Shown here one piece after another: positions 15,915 through 24,628 of a stretch of DNA of 28,121 bases. The stretch is taken from NCBI GenBank assembly GCA_947594095.1, contig CANQEA010000010.1, positions 1 through 28,121 of the forward strand, given 5' to 3'. Both the position numbers and the translations under genes were made by a program. The DNA is from an uncultured Clostridia bacterium. Lineage in GTDB: Bacteria; Bacillota_A; Clostridia; TANB77; CAG-508. The notes beneath the pieces are model-generated. The model saw nothing but the letters and a program-made list of their open reading frames with translations. It was not told where the DNA came from and did not search any database. Each line of letters begins with the position of its first letter. Position 1 is the first letter of the stretch.

Positions 15915-18671
15915 ATGAACAAGTTAGTTCAAAACAAAAGCATATTTCAAAAGATAATTGTAACATGTATAGTTGTTGTATTAGTTAGCTTTATGTGTCC
16001 AATTTACTCGCATGCAGATGATGAATGGACTTTAATGGGTAGCTTGATAAAAGAGCTAACATCTTTAGTGCGTAGTTTAGGAGATATTGTAGAAGGACTA
16101 TTAAACCATTTCATGTTAGGAACATCAAAACTGACTGGATCTTCTATGCTGGAAAGAGATGACCCCAATATAACAACACCAGGGTCTGCTGTTTATGCAG
16201 ATGATACAAGTGGACCAAATGTTGTATCCATACCATCTGATGAGTTGGATGAAACTTTAATAAAAGGCAATCCAAAATGGAAAGTGCCAAATATGTTATA
16301 TAGTCCAGAAAATATATTTGCAAATAAAATAGCTGCACTAGATGTTAATTTTATTAATCCTCATACATATTCACCTGTTCAAACAGGAGAAAATTCAGAG
16401 GAAGCACAAAAAATGTCGGTGTCAGCAGCCCAAACTTTAAGTGATACAATATCTACATGGTATAAGTCATTTAGAAATATATCAGTTGTTGCATTATTAT
16501 CTGTTTTAGTTTATATGGGTATTAGAATACTGCTTGCCACAACTGCTCAGGATAAAGCAAAATACAAAGAAGCTATAAAGGATTGGGCCGTAGCTTTATG
16601 TTTAGTATTCATGATACACTTTATTATGTCTGCAACAATGATATTTGTAGATAAAGTGACGCAATTATTCGGATCTTCTGCAGAACAAGGAGTTGTTATA
16701 AATGTAACAGGCGATGATAGCGTAACTTTTAAAACTAATTTTATGGGATATATGAGATTTAGATCTCAATCTTCTGAAACAGGAGACGTTGTAGCGTATA
16801 CAATTATTTATTTAGTACTAATTATACAAACAGTTATGTTTACAATTCAGTATTTAAAAAGGTTATTATATATGGCATTTTTCACAATGATAGCACCACT
16901 TGTCGCATTAACATACCCAATTGATAAAATGGGAGATGGACAAGCGCAAGCATTTAATATGTGGTTTAAAGAATATACATTAAATGCTATTTTACAACCA
17001 GTACATTTATTATTATATACAATGCTTATAACATCAGCTATGTCACTTGCAGTTAATAACCCAATTTATGCAATAGTAGCAATAGGTTTCTTAGTACCAG
17101 CAGAGAAGTTTATAAAGAAGATGTTCAAATTAGACAGAGCAGAATCAGAAGAAGGACTTGGAGGATTTGCTGGAGGAGCTTTAGCTATGACTGGATTCCA
17201 AAAACTAGCTAAAACACTAGGAGATGGTGGTAAAAAAGCAGAAAAAAGTGGATCAGGAGATTCTGGAAAAATCAGAACGCAGGATAACAATACTGCTTTA
17301 CCAGGCAGTGATAACAAAGACTTAGCTGCATGGAAAGACGGAAATAATACTAACAATAATGATTCAGAAAATAATTCTATTAGACAAACATACCAAGATA
17401 ACTTAAATCAAAATAATTATGCAGATGTGTCTGAGACACAAAATAGAGATGAAGCAAATGCACAACAATTAGGAGTAGGAACAGATGAAATTAGAGAAGA
17501 AAATATAAATGATTATAATACTGAGGGAATTCAAGAATCTGAAGAAAATGTAAAAGGATATGAAAATAGAGAGAGTGATTCTAATATTGAAGAAACTGAT
17601 CCTGTAAAGAGACTAAAAGCTATGGGAGCTCCTACAAAAGGAATGTCAAACAAACAAAAAATAAAAGGTTTTATTGGTAAAGTAAATAGTGCAGCACCAG
17701 CTGGAGTAAAAGTTCTTGGAAGAGGAGCAAAAGCAGCAGGTAAGAAGATATGGAAAAATAAACGTGGAATATTAAGACGTGCAGCAGGAATAGCAGGAGG
17801 AGTAACACTAGGAGGAATGGGTGCAATGATAGGTGCTGCATCAGCTATCGCACAAGGAGACGCAGGAAAAGTACTTACAAATGCTTCTGCAGGTGCAGCA
17901 GCAGGATATATAGGAGGATCATCTTTTGGACGTGGAACTGTTGATCTTGCAGCAAATGCTGGAAACGCAACTGCACAAAGTGCAAGAGCTATAGCAAATA
18001 CATATAACGAAGAAAAATATGGCTTAGATGAAGCAAGAAAAATGAGACTTGAAAAAGAAAATGAAAAGGCTAAAAAAGCATTTATGAAAAATGATGCTGA
18101 GAAGAGAAAATATAAGGATATGACAGCTAAAATAAATGCAAAAAATAATACAAACTTCTCTATAGATGATGTTATGAGTGCAGCATATGATTATAAAAAT
18201 GCTGGAGTAAATGAAGATAAAATTTCAACAGCACTTAATATGGAAATAGCTCATAGTAATGGAGATAAAACTATTGGAGATAAAAATCAAAATCATGATA
18301 GAATGATAAATGTAATGCAAGAAGTTGGACATTTTTCTCAAGATTATATTCTAGATGATAAAAAACGTGAATCTTTAGAAAAGAGTATGAAGGCACAATT
18401 AGGAGACAAGAAAGGTCAAGACTTTATGGATTTATTTGCAGAAGCTCATGGTCAAGATGATTATTATAATAAGATAAAAGAACAAAGAAAAGCTACACAA
18501 TCCCAAACTCAAAGTGGAATAGTAGTAGCAACAGAAGCAGATTTAAATAACGAATTAAATACTCGTAGGAATAATCAAAGAGGAAGAAATACATCAAGAA
18601 ATAACAATACAAGAAGGGGAAATTCATCTGGTGACAATAGCGGAAATGGAGGAGGTATAATTCTTCCATAA
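15915..18671 (+). CDS. VirB6/TrbL-like polytopic channel protein
   Basis: The 918-residue protein has an N-terminal signal segment (about 12-31, cleavage likely after SHA), an external region (35-180), and about six membrane helices (188-208, 223-245, 294-312, 318-336, 356-376, 382-398). It has the RLLYMAFFTMIAPLVALTYP and FKEYTLNAILQPVHLLLYT signatures of the TrbL/VirB6-type protein in Gram-positive conjugative elements. The first hairpin's loop (GIRILLATTAQDKAKYKEA) matches the loop signature of the three pilins in the cluster. The long C-terminal half holds an Asn/Asp/Glu-rich linker (440-580), a Gly/Ala-rich segment (595-690), a charged helical region (690-870) and an Arg/Asn/Gly-rich tail. 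It is presumed to form the membrane channel core. Confidence 0.85.
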   Translation: MNKLVQNKSIFQKIIVTCIVVVLVSFMCPIYSHADDEWTLMGSLIKELTSLVRSLGDIVEGLLNHFMLGTSKLTGSSMLERDDPNITTPGSAVYADDTSGPNVVSIPSDELDETLIKGNPKWKVPNMLYSPENIFANKIAALDVNFINPHTYSPVQTGENSEEAQKMSVSAAQTLSDTISTWYKSFRNISVVALLSVLVYMGIRILLATTAQDKAKYKEAIKDWAVALCLVFMIHFIMSATMIFVDKVTQLFGSSAEQGVVINVTGDDSVTFKTNFMGYMRFRSQSSETGDVVAYTIIYLVLIIQTVMFTIQYLKRLLYMAFFTMIAPLVALTYPIDKMGDGQAQAFNMWFKEYTLNAILQPVHLLLYTMLITSAMSLAVNNPIYAIVAIGFLVPAEKFIKKMFKLDRAESEEGLGGFAGGALAMTGFQKLAKTLGDGGKKAEKSGSGDSGKIRTQDNNTALPGSDNKDLAAWKDGNNTNNNDSENNSIRQTYQDNLNQNNYADVSETQNRDEANAQQLGVGTDEIREENINDYNTEGIQESEENVKGYENRESDSNIEETDPVKRLKAMGAPTKGMSNKQKIKGFIGKVNSAAPAGVKVLGRGAKAAGKKIWKNKRGILRRAAGIAGGVTLGGMGAMIGAASAIAQGDAGKVLTNASAGAAAGYIGGSSFGRGTVDLAANAGNATAQSARAIANTYNEEKYGLDEARKMRLEKENEKAKKAFMKNDAEKRKYKDMTAKINAKNNTNFSIDDVMSAAYDYKNAGVNEDKISTALNMEIAHSNGDKTIGDKNQNHDRMINVMQEVGHFSQDYILDDKKRESLEKSMKAQLGDKKGQDFMDLFAEAHGQDDYYNKIKEQRKATQSQTQSGIVVATEADLNNELNTRRNNQRGRNTSRNNNTRRGNSSGDNSGNGGGIILP

Positions 18672-18701
18672 TAAAGCAATTAAAGATAGAAGGTAGTTAT
18701 A

Positions 18702-19661
18702 TTGAATAAATTAATAAGATTTTATAATCAAAATAGAAAAGCAATCTTTATAGGGATAATAGCAATTATATTTGTAGTTGCTATTATCCAAATCCTAAAC
18801 AATGTAAGTAGAGAAGAACTTAAGCAACAAACAAATCAAAGCCAAAATGTGGTAAATACTACAGAAGGAAAAGATTATTCTAAACAAAACGATGCATTGC
18901 TTTCAAGTGGTGGAATGAATGATGAACAAAAACAAGAAAGTTCGAGTGTGATAGATGATTTTCTATCACACTGTGTTAATGGTGAAATTGAAGAAGCATA
19001 TGATTTAATTTCATATGACTGTAAAAAACTTTTCTATCCTACAATAGATGCTTTTCGTGTTGAATATTATGAAGATATCTTTAAAGGAAACAAAAAATAT
19101 GATTTCCAACTATGGAGTGGAGCAGATTTAATTGTATACCAAATAAAAATACATGATAATTTACTATCAACTGGACAAGTAGCAAGTATAAAAAATTATA
19201 GAGAAGACTACTATAGTGTTGTAGAAGAAAATGATGAATTAAAACTCAACATAAATAACTTCCTAGAAAATGTAAAAAGAAATAAAACGATGGAAAAAAA
19301 TAATATAAACATAAAGATAAATAGTTCAGATGTATATATGGATTACGAAGTATATCATATAACAATAACAAATAATTCTGATAAAACTATTATTTTAGAT
19401 ACAAGAAAAGATAGTAATACAACATTTGTTACAACAAATAATGGAGCTGAAATGGAAGCGATGCTATTTGAAAATTATGAAGAAGATTTAAGAATAGAGA
19501 ATGGAGAAACAAAAAATATTGATATAAAATTTAGTAACTCTTATCAAGAAAATAGTGGAGCTATTCGTGTTACTTTTTCAAATGTTGTTTTAGATGAAGA
19601 AAAATATATGCAAGATGAAGATGGATATGAAGATTATGGAGAATTTGAAATTGATTTATAG
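18702..19661 (+). CDS. Single-span protein with NTF2/VirB8-like domain and C-terminal beta domain
   Basis: The 319-residue protein starts at TTG 18702, with AAGG about 8 nt before it. A membrane helix (about 14-33) is followed by a Gln/Asn/Ser linker, a helical and strand-rich domain (about 82-190) with the pattern IDDFLSHCVNGEIEEAYDLI..D.K..FYPT..AF..YY, and a C-terminal region (about 200-319) that looks all-beta (ITITNNSDKTIILD, GETKNIDIKF), perhaps an Ig-like sandwich. The middle pattern resembles NTF2-like domains of VirB8/TcpC proteins, the bitopic scaffold of T4SS. The assignment is by topology and pattern, not a clear signature. It sits between the VirB6-like and hydrolase genes (30- and 41-nt gaps), as VirB8-like genes often do. 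Confidence 0.55.
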   Translation: MNKLIRFYNQNRKAIFIGIIAIIFVVAIIQILNNVSREELKQQTNQSQNVVNTTEGKDYSKQNDALLSSGGMNDEQKQESSSVIDDFLSHCVNGEIEEAYDLISYDCKKLFYPTIDAFRVEYYEDIFKGNKKYDFQLWSGADLIVYQIKIHDNLLSTGQVASIKNYREDYYSVVEENDELKLNINNFLENVKRNKTMEKNNINIKINSSDVYMDYEVYHITITNNSDKTIILDTRKDSNTTFVTTNNGAEMEAMLFENYEEDLRIENGETKNIDIKFSNSYQENSGAIRVTFSNVVLDEEKYMQDEDGYEDYGEFEIDL

Positions 19662-19702
19662 GAAAATAAATTATAATTGTGCTAGAATTGAGGTGATAAT
19701 AC

Positions 19703-22700
19703 ATGGAGTTTTTTAATAAGATAAAGGATTTTGGGAAAAAGGGAATGAATTCAATAATAAATAAAGCTAAAAAAGCAGTTTTAAGCTTTTTAACTTTTAT
19801 AGTTATGAAGTTAATGCCTTTATGTATTATCGCTTTATTAGTATATCCTGCAGTTGAATGGGTTCTAGAATTAATTAGAGGAGAAAACAATCCACAAACT
19901 GTTTATTCTGTGATGGATGTAGAAGATTTTTCGGATTTAGTAGAAATTAAAGGAAATGAAAACACCGGTTACTATTTTGCATTTAAGCAAGGAGCAGATG
20001 AGAAGCTAAAAAAAGCAGCAGAAGAATTAGATCATACAGTTAATAATAGTACAATTGAAGTAGACGACCTAAAAAAGATGATTCAAGCAGAACTTGTTAG
20101 TAGTTATCCAAATTTAGGAGGAAGTATAGGTCAAAAAGATGACACTACAGAAACTTATAATTATAATAATTTAAATGATATGTTAATAATTGGTGATGAT
20201 ATTGTAGCTCAAATACAAGAAAAAAACTTAGCACCTGGATCAAAGGTTTATGGAGTTAAGGGTTCAAAGCCTTATGATTGGAGGAATAAGGATGCGATAG
20301 TAAATGGGAAAAAAACTATTGAAGGTTTGCCAGAAGATAGTAATAATATTAAGGCAATTATTGTTATGTTGGGAATAAATGATCCATCTGATTATGAAAG
20401 TATGCTATATGATCATGGAGTTCTAGCTGAAATAAGTAGTAGATATCCAGAAAAAAAGATATTTTTGCAAAAAATAATCACTCCTGAAAATGCTGATGAA
20501 GATACTAAATTTGCAATAGAAAACTTCAATACTCAAATGAAAGAGTATGAAGATGAAAGAGATTATATTAAATTTATTGATGCAACAAATGGAGTAAAAA
20601 TTACAGATATAAATTCTATACCAGAATCACAATTAAATAAACTAATACAAAACATGACATCAGAAATTAAAAAAATTAAATTTCCAAGAGAAAAAGAAGA
20701 ATTTGAAGATGATGGAACAGGTTTTCAAGGTGCAATAAAAATAAGAAGAGTTTCTCCAGATAAAAATATTGGGGACATGAATAAAAATATAGGAGCTGTG
20801 TTTACTTCATATGGTGAATATACAACTTCATCAGGAAGTGGGTCTAATGCGTCTAATGGAGCTAAAAAAGGTACTGCTCAAGAAATATCTGAGAATATTA
20901 AATCAAGAATGAATCTAAAGACAGAGGCAGGGTTAGATTATAGTGACTTGAGATATTTAACAATACCATATATAGGATTTGATAGACAAGAACATCAAGG
21001 GGAGATGATTGTTGCAGCGGATTTGGCAGAAGATGTATTAGATATATTTGCTGAACTTTATGATATAGGATATCCTATACAAAAAATGGAACTAGTTGAT
21101 AAATACGGATATAGTGATTATGAAACAATAGAAGCTAATAATACATCTGCATATAATTGTAGACAAGCAGATAATTCATCTGATTGGTCAAACCATGCAT
21201 TTGGACGAGCTATTGATATCAATCCACAAATTAACCCATGTATAATAAATGGTTCAAACACCCATAGGAATGCAGATACATACGCAAATAGAAGTGATCG
21301 CTCTAGTTGGGATGAAAATGCCCAAAAGGCATATATTGGAACAGATAGTAAAATATATGAAATATTTAAAAATCATGGATGGACATGGGGAGGAGAAACA
21401 TTTGGTAGTAACTATTTAGACTATCAGCATTTTGAGAAAGAAGAAAGTAGTACAACTACAACTACAAATGACGAAACTCAACAAACAGATGCTAGTAATG
21501 CTTATACTAAAGTTATTGTATTAGATCCTGGACATGGTGCTAGTATGTCTAGGTGGACAGCAGATAATTACTTAGCAAATGGATTTATTAAGAATGGTTC
21601 TCAATGGGGAGAATACAGACACTGGAAAAGTGGCACATGTGACGAAGAATGTAATGGTAGTGGTTGTAATGGAAATAATGATGTGCCGGGTGCAGGAGAA
21701 TGGTATAGTGCATTAAGTGGAGAAAGAGATGTTGAACCTGACATAAACTTGGCAAATGCCCTTGCTGCCAAGAAATATTTAGAGGAAATGGGATATACTG
21801 TTAGAATGACAAGAACTGATAATAGCACACATCCATCATTTGCTCAAAGGTCTAAATATTGTTTTCCTAACAATGATACAAATCAAAAACCAGATGCAGA
21901 ATTATATGTATGTATTCACTCTAATGCAGGAGGAGGAAATGGATCGGCATATATTAGTTTAGCTGATGGGCATTATGATCAAAAATATATAGGAAGTGAT
22001 TTTGTAAGTGAAAGTAACAATGCAGGAAAAGCTATAAATGATAGAATAGTAAAAGATACAAGCTTAGATACATATAGCGAAGGAGTAATAGATTTTGAAC
22101 CTGACTTAATTGCTTTCCATAAAAATACATGTCCAACTGCATACTTAGAAATAGGATTCTATGACAATAGCAGTGATTTAAGTATTTTAAATTCAGAAAG
22201 CGACAAAATTGGAAAAGCTATTGCAGATGGAATAGATGATTATTTTGAGCATCCACAAGGAATGATAAGTGGTTCTGCTGTATCAGGAACGGGTACACAA
22301 AAAGTTAATACATATAGTGGTATAAAATCAAAAGTTAATGATCTATCATATGTACCAGAAACAACTGAAGAATTAACATATGTTACAAAAGAAGTATTTG
22401 ATGGGTATATAAAAAGTGATGTTGAAGACGAAAGATTAAAAGCTCTAGATCACTTTACATTAGATGAAAATATGAGATTAATTGTAGCAAGTTGGTCTTA
22501 TAATAAAAATGGCGATCCACAAATAACAGTTAAAAAATCTTCACCAATTAATTATAAAACAGCTATGTCAAAATATTTTATGCCATTTGAATATTTAACG
22601 AGTTTTTTAGTAGATACTCTAGATCCAGATTTTGTAATGGATTTGGCAGAATTAGCGTTAGATAGTGAATTTATTATAGCTGTACAAGATAATGTTACAA

Positions 22701-24562
22701 CAAGACAAACAACAACAATTGATTATACAAGAGAAACAACTGATGATAAATGGGAACAGAAAAGTTATAATGCTGGTCCAATTACAGAAAGTTGTAGTGT
22801 ATCAGTTGAACTAACATATGCAGACGCATGGTTTGTAAGAGCAGAAAAAGAAAGCAATTTTTCAACATTGAGCTTAAAATCTTCAAGTGGAGACGGAAAA
22901 ATTTTAACAGGAGAAAAAGGAGATTTTATTGGCAACTTTAAAATAACAACGTATTGTGAAGCATGTAATACGCCACCTTATTCTTTGGAAACAGAAAGCG
23001 GAAAAGAAGCTAAAGTAAACCATACTATAGCAGTCTCTCCAGAATTATATAACGACCAAGATAGTCCACTTCATAAAGATATGAATGTAATTATTAATGG
23101 TCAAATATACACAGTAGAAGATACAGGTGAGTTACAAAATAATTGCATAGATATATTTGTTCCGACAGGCGAAGATGGTAATTGTATATGCAGGGAATCA
23201 TCAATTAATGATTCTAGCGGTAGCACAGAAGTTTTTGTTGCAAAAAATGTAAATGAAGAAAAGGCAGAATATATAACAGCAGAAGAATCTAAAAGCTTGA
23301 TAAAAAATGCAATAACAGTAGCAAAAGGTAAAGTTGAAGTTAAAGAAACAACAACGACAACAACATCTGAGGGAGATTTAGCCAAGACAGAATCTACTAC
23401 AAGTTCTGTTGCTGTTAAGTATGAAAATGGAGGATCAAAAATAACTGGTAAAGAAGAAAGCTTTGCAAGTATTTTAGATAAATCAAAAGATGGAAAAGAA
23501 AACTTAAAACCAGATTGGTTATTCCAGGTATTAAGTACAAACGAAAGAACAGCAAATATGGTAGATTTAACCAAATATTTAATATATAAAGCAACAGGAG
23601 ACTCATATGGTATAACAGAATTTAATTTTAGTGAATTTGATTTAAATAAATTTTCAAATGCAGGTGGAGTTTATGGAAGAACAATACAAGAAAAAGTATG
23701 GTTTGCAATATTAAAAGAGGGATATAGTAAAGAAGCAGCAGCAGGTGTTCTAGGAAATATTGAGGCAGAGTCAGGTTTTAATGCGGGGGTGATTGAAAGT
23801 GGAACTGGAATAGGAGCAGGATTATGCCAATGGTCTTATGGAAGAAGAAATCAATTGGAAGAATATGCAGCTTCAAAGGGAGTAGACTGGACAGATGAAA
23901 ATACACAAATTGAATTCTTAATTGGTGAAATAACACCAGGAGGAGGAGCAAATGGATATGCAAACTATCAACTTGTAACCTATAAAGGATACTCGCCAAG
24001 TGATTGGTCAAATGCCTTAACCCCGGAAGATGCAGCTACAGCATTTTGTTGGTGTTTTGAAAGGCCTGGAGTTCCAAGGATGGATGTTAGAACTGATGCA
24101 GCAACAAGATATTATGAACAATTTAAAGACATGGAGATGCCATCAGGTGGAGATATATTAACAGTTTGTGAACAAGTTATGAATGATGAAATTCAAAGAG
24201 TAGTACATTATTCACTAGCTAATCTAACATGGGGCAATATTGATAAAGCAGCAGATCATCCATATGCATGTTGTGCAACTTATGTTTCGATTGTATTATA
24301 TAAATCAGGACTATTAACAGCAGATCAAATAAATGCATTTAATTATAATTATACAGGAACAGGTGGTTTACCAGATATGTTAGAAGCAGCAGGATGGAGA
24401 AGAGTAAGTCATAGTGAAATACAACCAGGAGATGTTATAAATGATCGTGATAAACATGCCCTTATATATGCAGGTGGAGATTTAGTATATGACCAAAACT
24501 GTGGGGTAATAAGCAGTGAGGGTAGGCGGACCAATTGGAGGACCATATTCTGCTTGGAGTAG
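19703..24562 (+). CDS. Giant membrane-anchored multi-domain peptidoglycan hydrolase (VirB1-like), frameshifted at its 3' end
   Basis: The 1619-residue product has one membrane helix (about 27-56), then in order: an SGNH-hydrolase-like domain (156-300) lacking the catalytic Ser; an M15_4 carboxypeptidase/endopeptidase domain (430-580) with H498, D505 and H576 of the zinc site; an Amidase_3 domain (603-850) with H611, E674, H739 and E816; and a region of unknown fold (870-1075). A 3D/RlpA-like barrel (1076-1153), a Phage_lysozyme2-type domain (1327-1480, GVLGNIEAESGFN) and an NlpC/P60-like domain (1510-1605, C1523/C1524 and H1585) follow. Family proteins cut wall peptides and glycans so that T4SS can pass; the usual Gram-positive version has only the last two domains. 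The frame breaks near codon 1606 (24519-24522); reading past one extra G extends it to 24605 (1633 residues). Confidence 0.88.
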   Translation: MEFFNKIKDFGKKGMNSIINKAKKAVLSFLTFIVMKLMPLCIIALLVYPAVEWVLELIRGENNPQTVYSVMDVEDFSDLVEIKGNENTGYYFAFKQGADEKLKKAAEELDHTVNNSTIEVDDLKKMIQAELVSSYPNLGGSIGQKDDTTETYNYNNLNDMLIIGDDIVAQIQEKNLAPGSKVYGVKGSKPYDWRNKDAIVNGKKTIEGLPEDSNNIKAIIVMLGINDPSDYESMLYDHGVLAEISSRYPEKKIFLQKIITPENADEDTKFAIENFNTQMKEYEDERDYIKFIDATNGVKITDINSIPESQLNKLIQNMTSEIKKIKFPREKEEFEDDGTGFQGAIKIRRVSPDKNIGDMNKNIGAVFTSYGEYTTSSGSGSNASNGAKKGTAQEISENIKSRMNLKTEAGLDYSDLRYLTIPYIGFDRQEHQGEMIVAADLAEDVLDIFAELYDIGYPIQKMELVDKYGYSDYETIEANNTSAYNCRQADNSSDWSNHAFGRAIDINPQINPCIINGSNTHRNADTYANRSDRSSWDENAQKAYIGTDSKIYEIFKNHGWTWGGETFGSNYLDYQHFEKEESSTTTTTNDETQQTDASNAYTKVIVLDPGHGASMSRWTADNYLANGFIKNGSQWGEYRHWKSGTCDEECNGSGCNGNNDVPGAGEWYSALSGERDVEPDINLANALAAKKYLEEMGYTVRMTRTDNSTHPSFAQRSKYCFPNNDTNQKPDAELYVCIHSNAGGGNGSAYISLADGHYDQKYIGSDFVSESNNAGKAINDRIVKDTSLDTYSEGVIDFEPDLIAFHKNTCPTAYLEIGFYDNSSDLSILNSESDKIGKAIADGIDDYFEHPQGMISGSAVSGTGTQKVNTYSGIKSKVNDLSYVPETTEELTYVTKEVFDGYIKSDVEDERLKALDHFTLDENMRLIVASWSYNKNGDPQITVKKSSPINYKTAMSKYFMPFEYLTSFLVDTLDPDFVMDLAELALDSEFIIAVQDNVTTRQTTTIDYTRETTDDKWEQKSYNAGPITESCSVSVELTYADAWFVRAEKESNFSTLSLKSSSGDGKILTGEKGDFIGNFKITTYCEACNTPPYSLETESGKEAKVNHTIAVSPELYNDQDSPLHKDMNVIINGQIYTVEDTGELQNNCIDIFVPTGEDGNCICRESSINDSSGSTEVFVAKNVNEEKAEYITAEESKSLIKNAITVAKGKVEVKETTTTTTSEGDLAKTESTTSSVAVKYENGGSKITGKEESFASILDKSKDGKENLKPDWLFQVLSTNERTANMVDLTKYLIYKATGDSYGITEFNFSEFDLNKFSNAGGVYGRTIQEKVWFAILKEGYSKEAAAGVLGNIEAESGFNAGVIESGTGIGAGLCQWSYGRRNQLEEYAASKGVDWTDENTQIEFLIGEITPGGGANGYANYQLVTYKGYSPSDWSNALTPEDAATAFCWCFERPGVPRMDVRTDAATRYYEQFKDMEMPSGGDILTVCEQVMNDEIQRVVHYSLANLTWGNIDKAADHPYACCATYVSIVLYKSGLLTADQINAFNYNYTGTGGLPDMLEAAGWRRVSHSEIQPGDVINDRDKHALIYAGGDLVYDQNCGVISSEGRRTNWRTIFCLE

Positions 24563-24605
24563 TTATAATGGAAATAATAATGTTGAAGTCTGGAGAGCTC
24601 CATAA
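24519..24605 (+). other. Out-of-frame C-terminal tail of the hydrolase gene
   Basis: After the GAGGG at 24518-24522, the +1 frame reads VGGPIGGPYSAW and then SSYNGNNNVEVWRAP before TAA at 24603-24605. This is the expected strand-rich end of an NlpC/P60 domain. The annotated frame instead ends in an unrelated GRRTNWRTIFCLE. One extra G in the GGG run explains both. The next gene starts 24 nt after 24605, a normal operon gap. Confidence 0.75.
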
Positions 24606-24628
24606 TATGTGAAGGAGGTAAATATCAT

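Noticed and set aside
21601..21828. Minus-strand open frames inside the hydrolase and other genes
   Set aside because: They are antisense shadows of strongly supported genes, rich in Leu/Ser/Phe from reversed A-rich codons, and have no ribosome binding sites.
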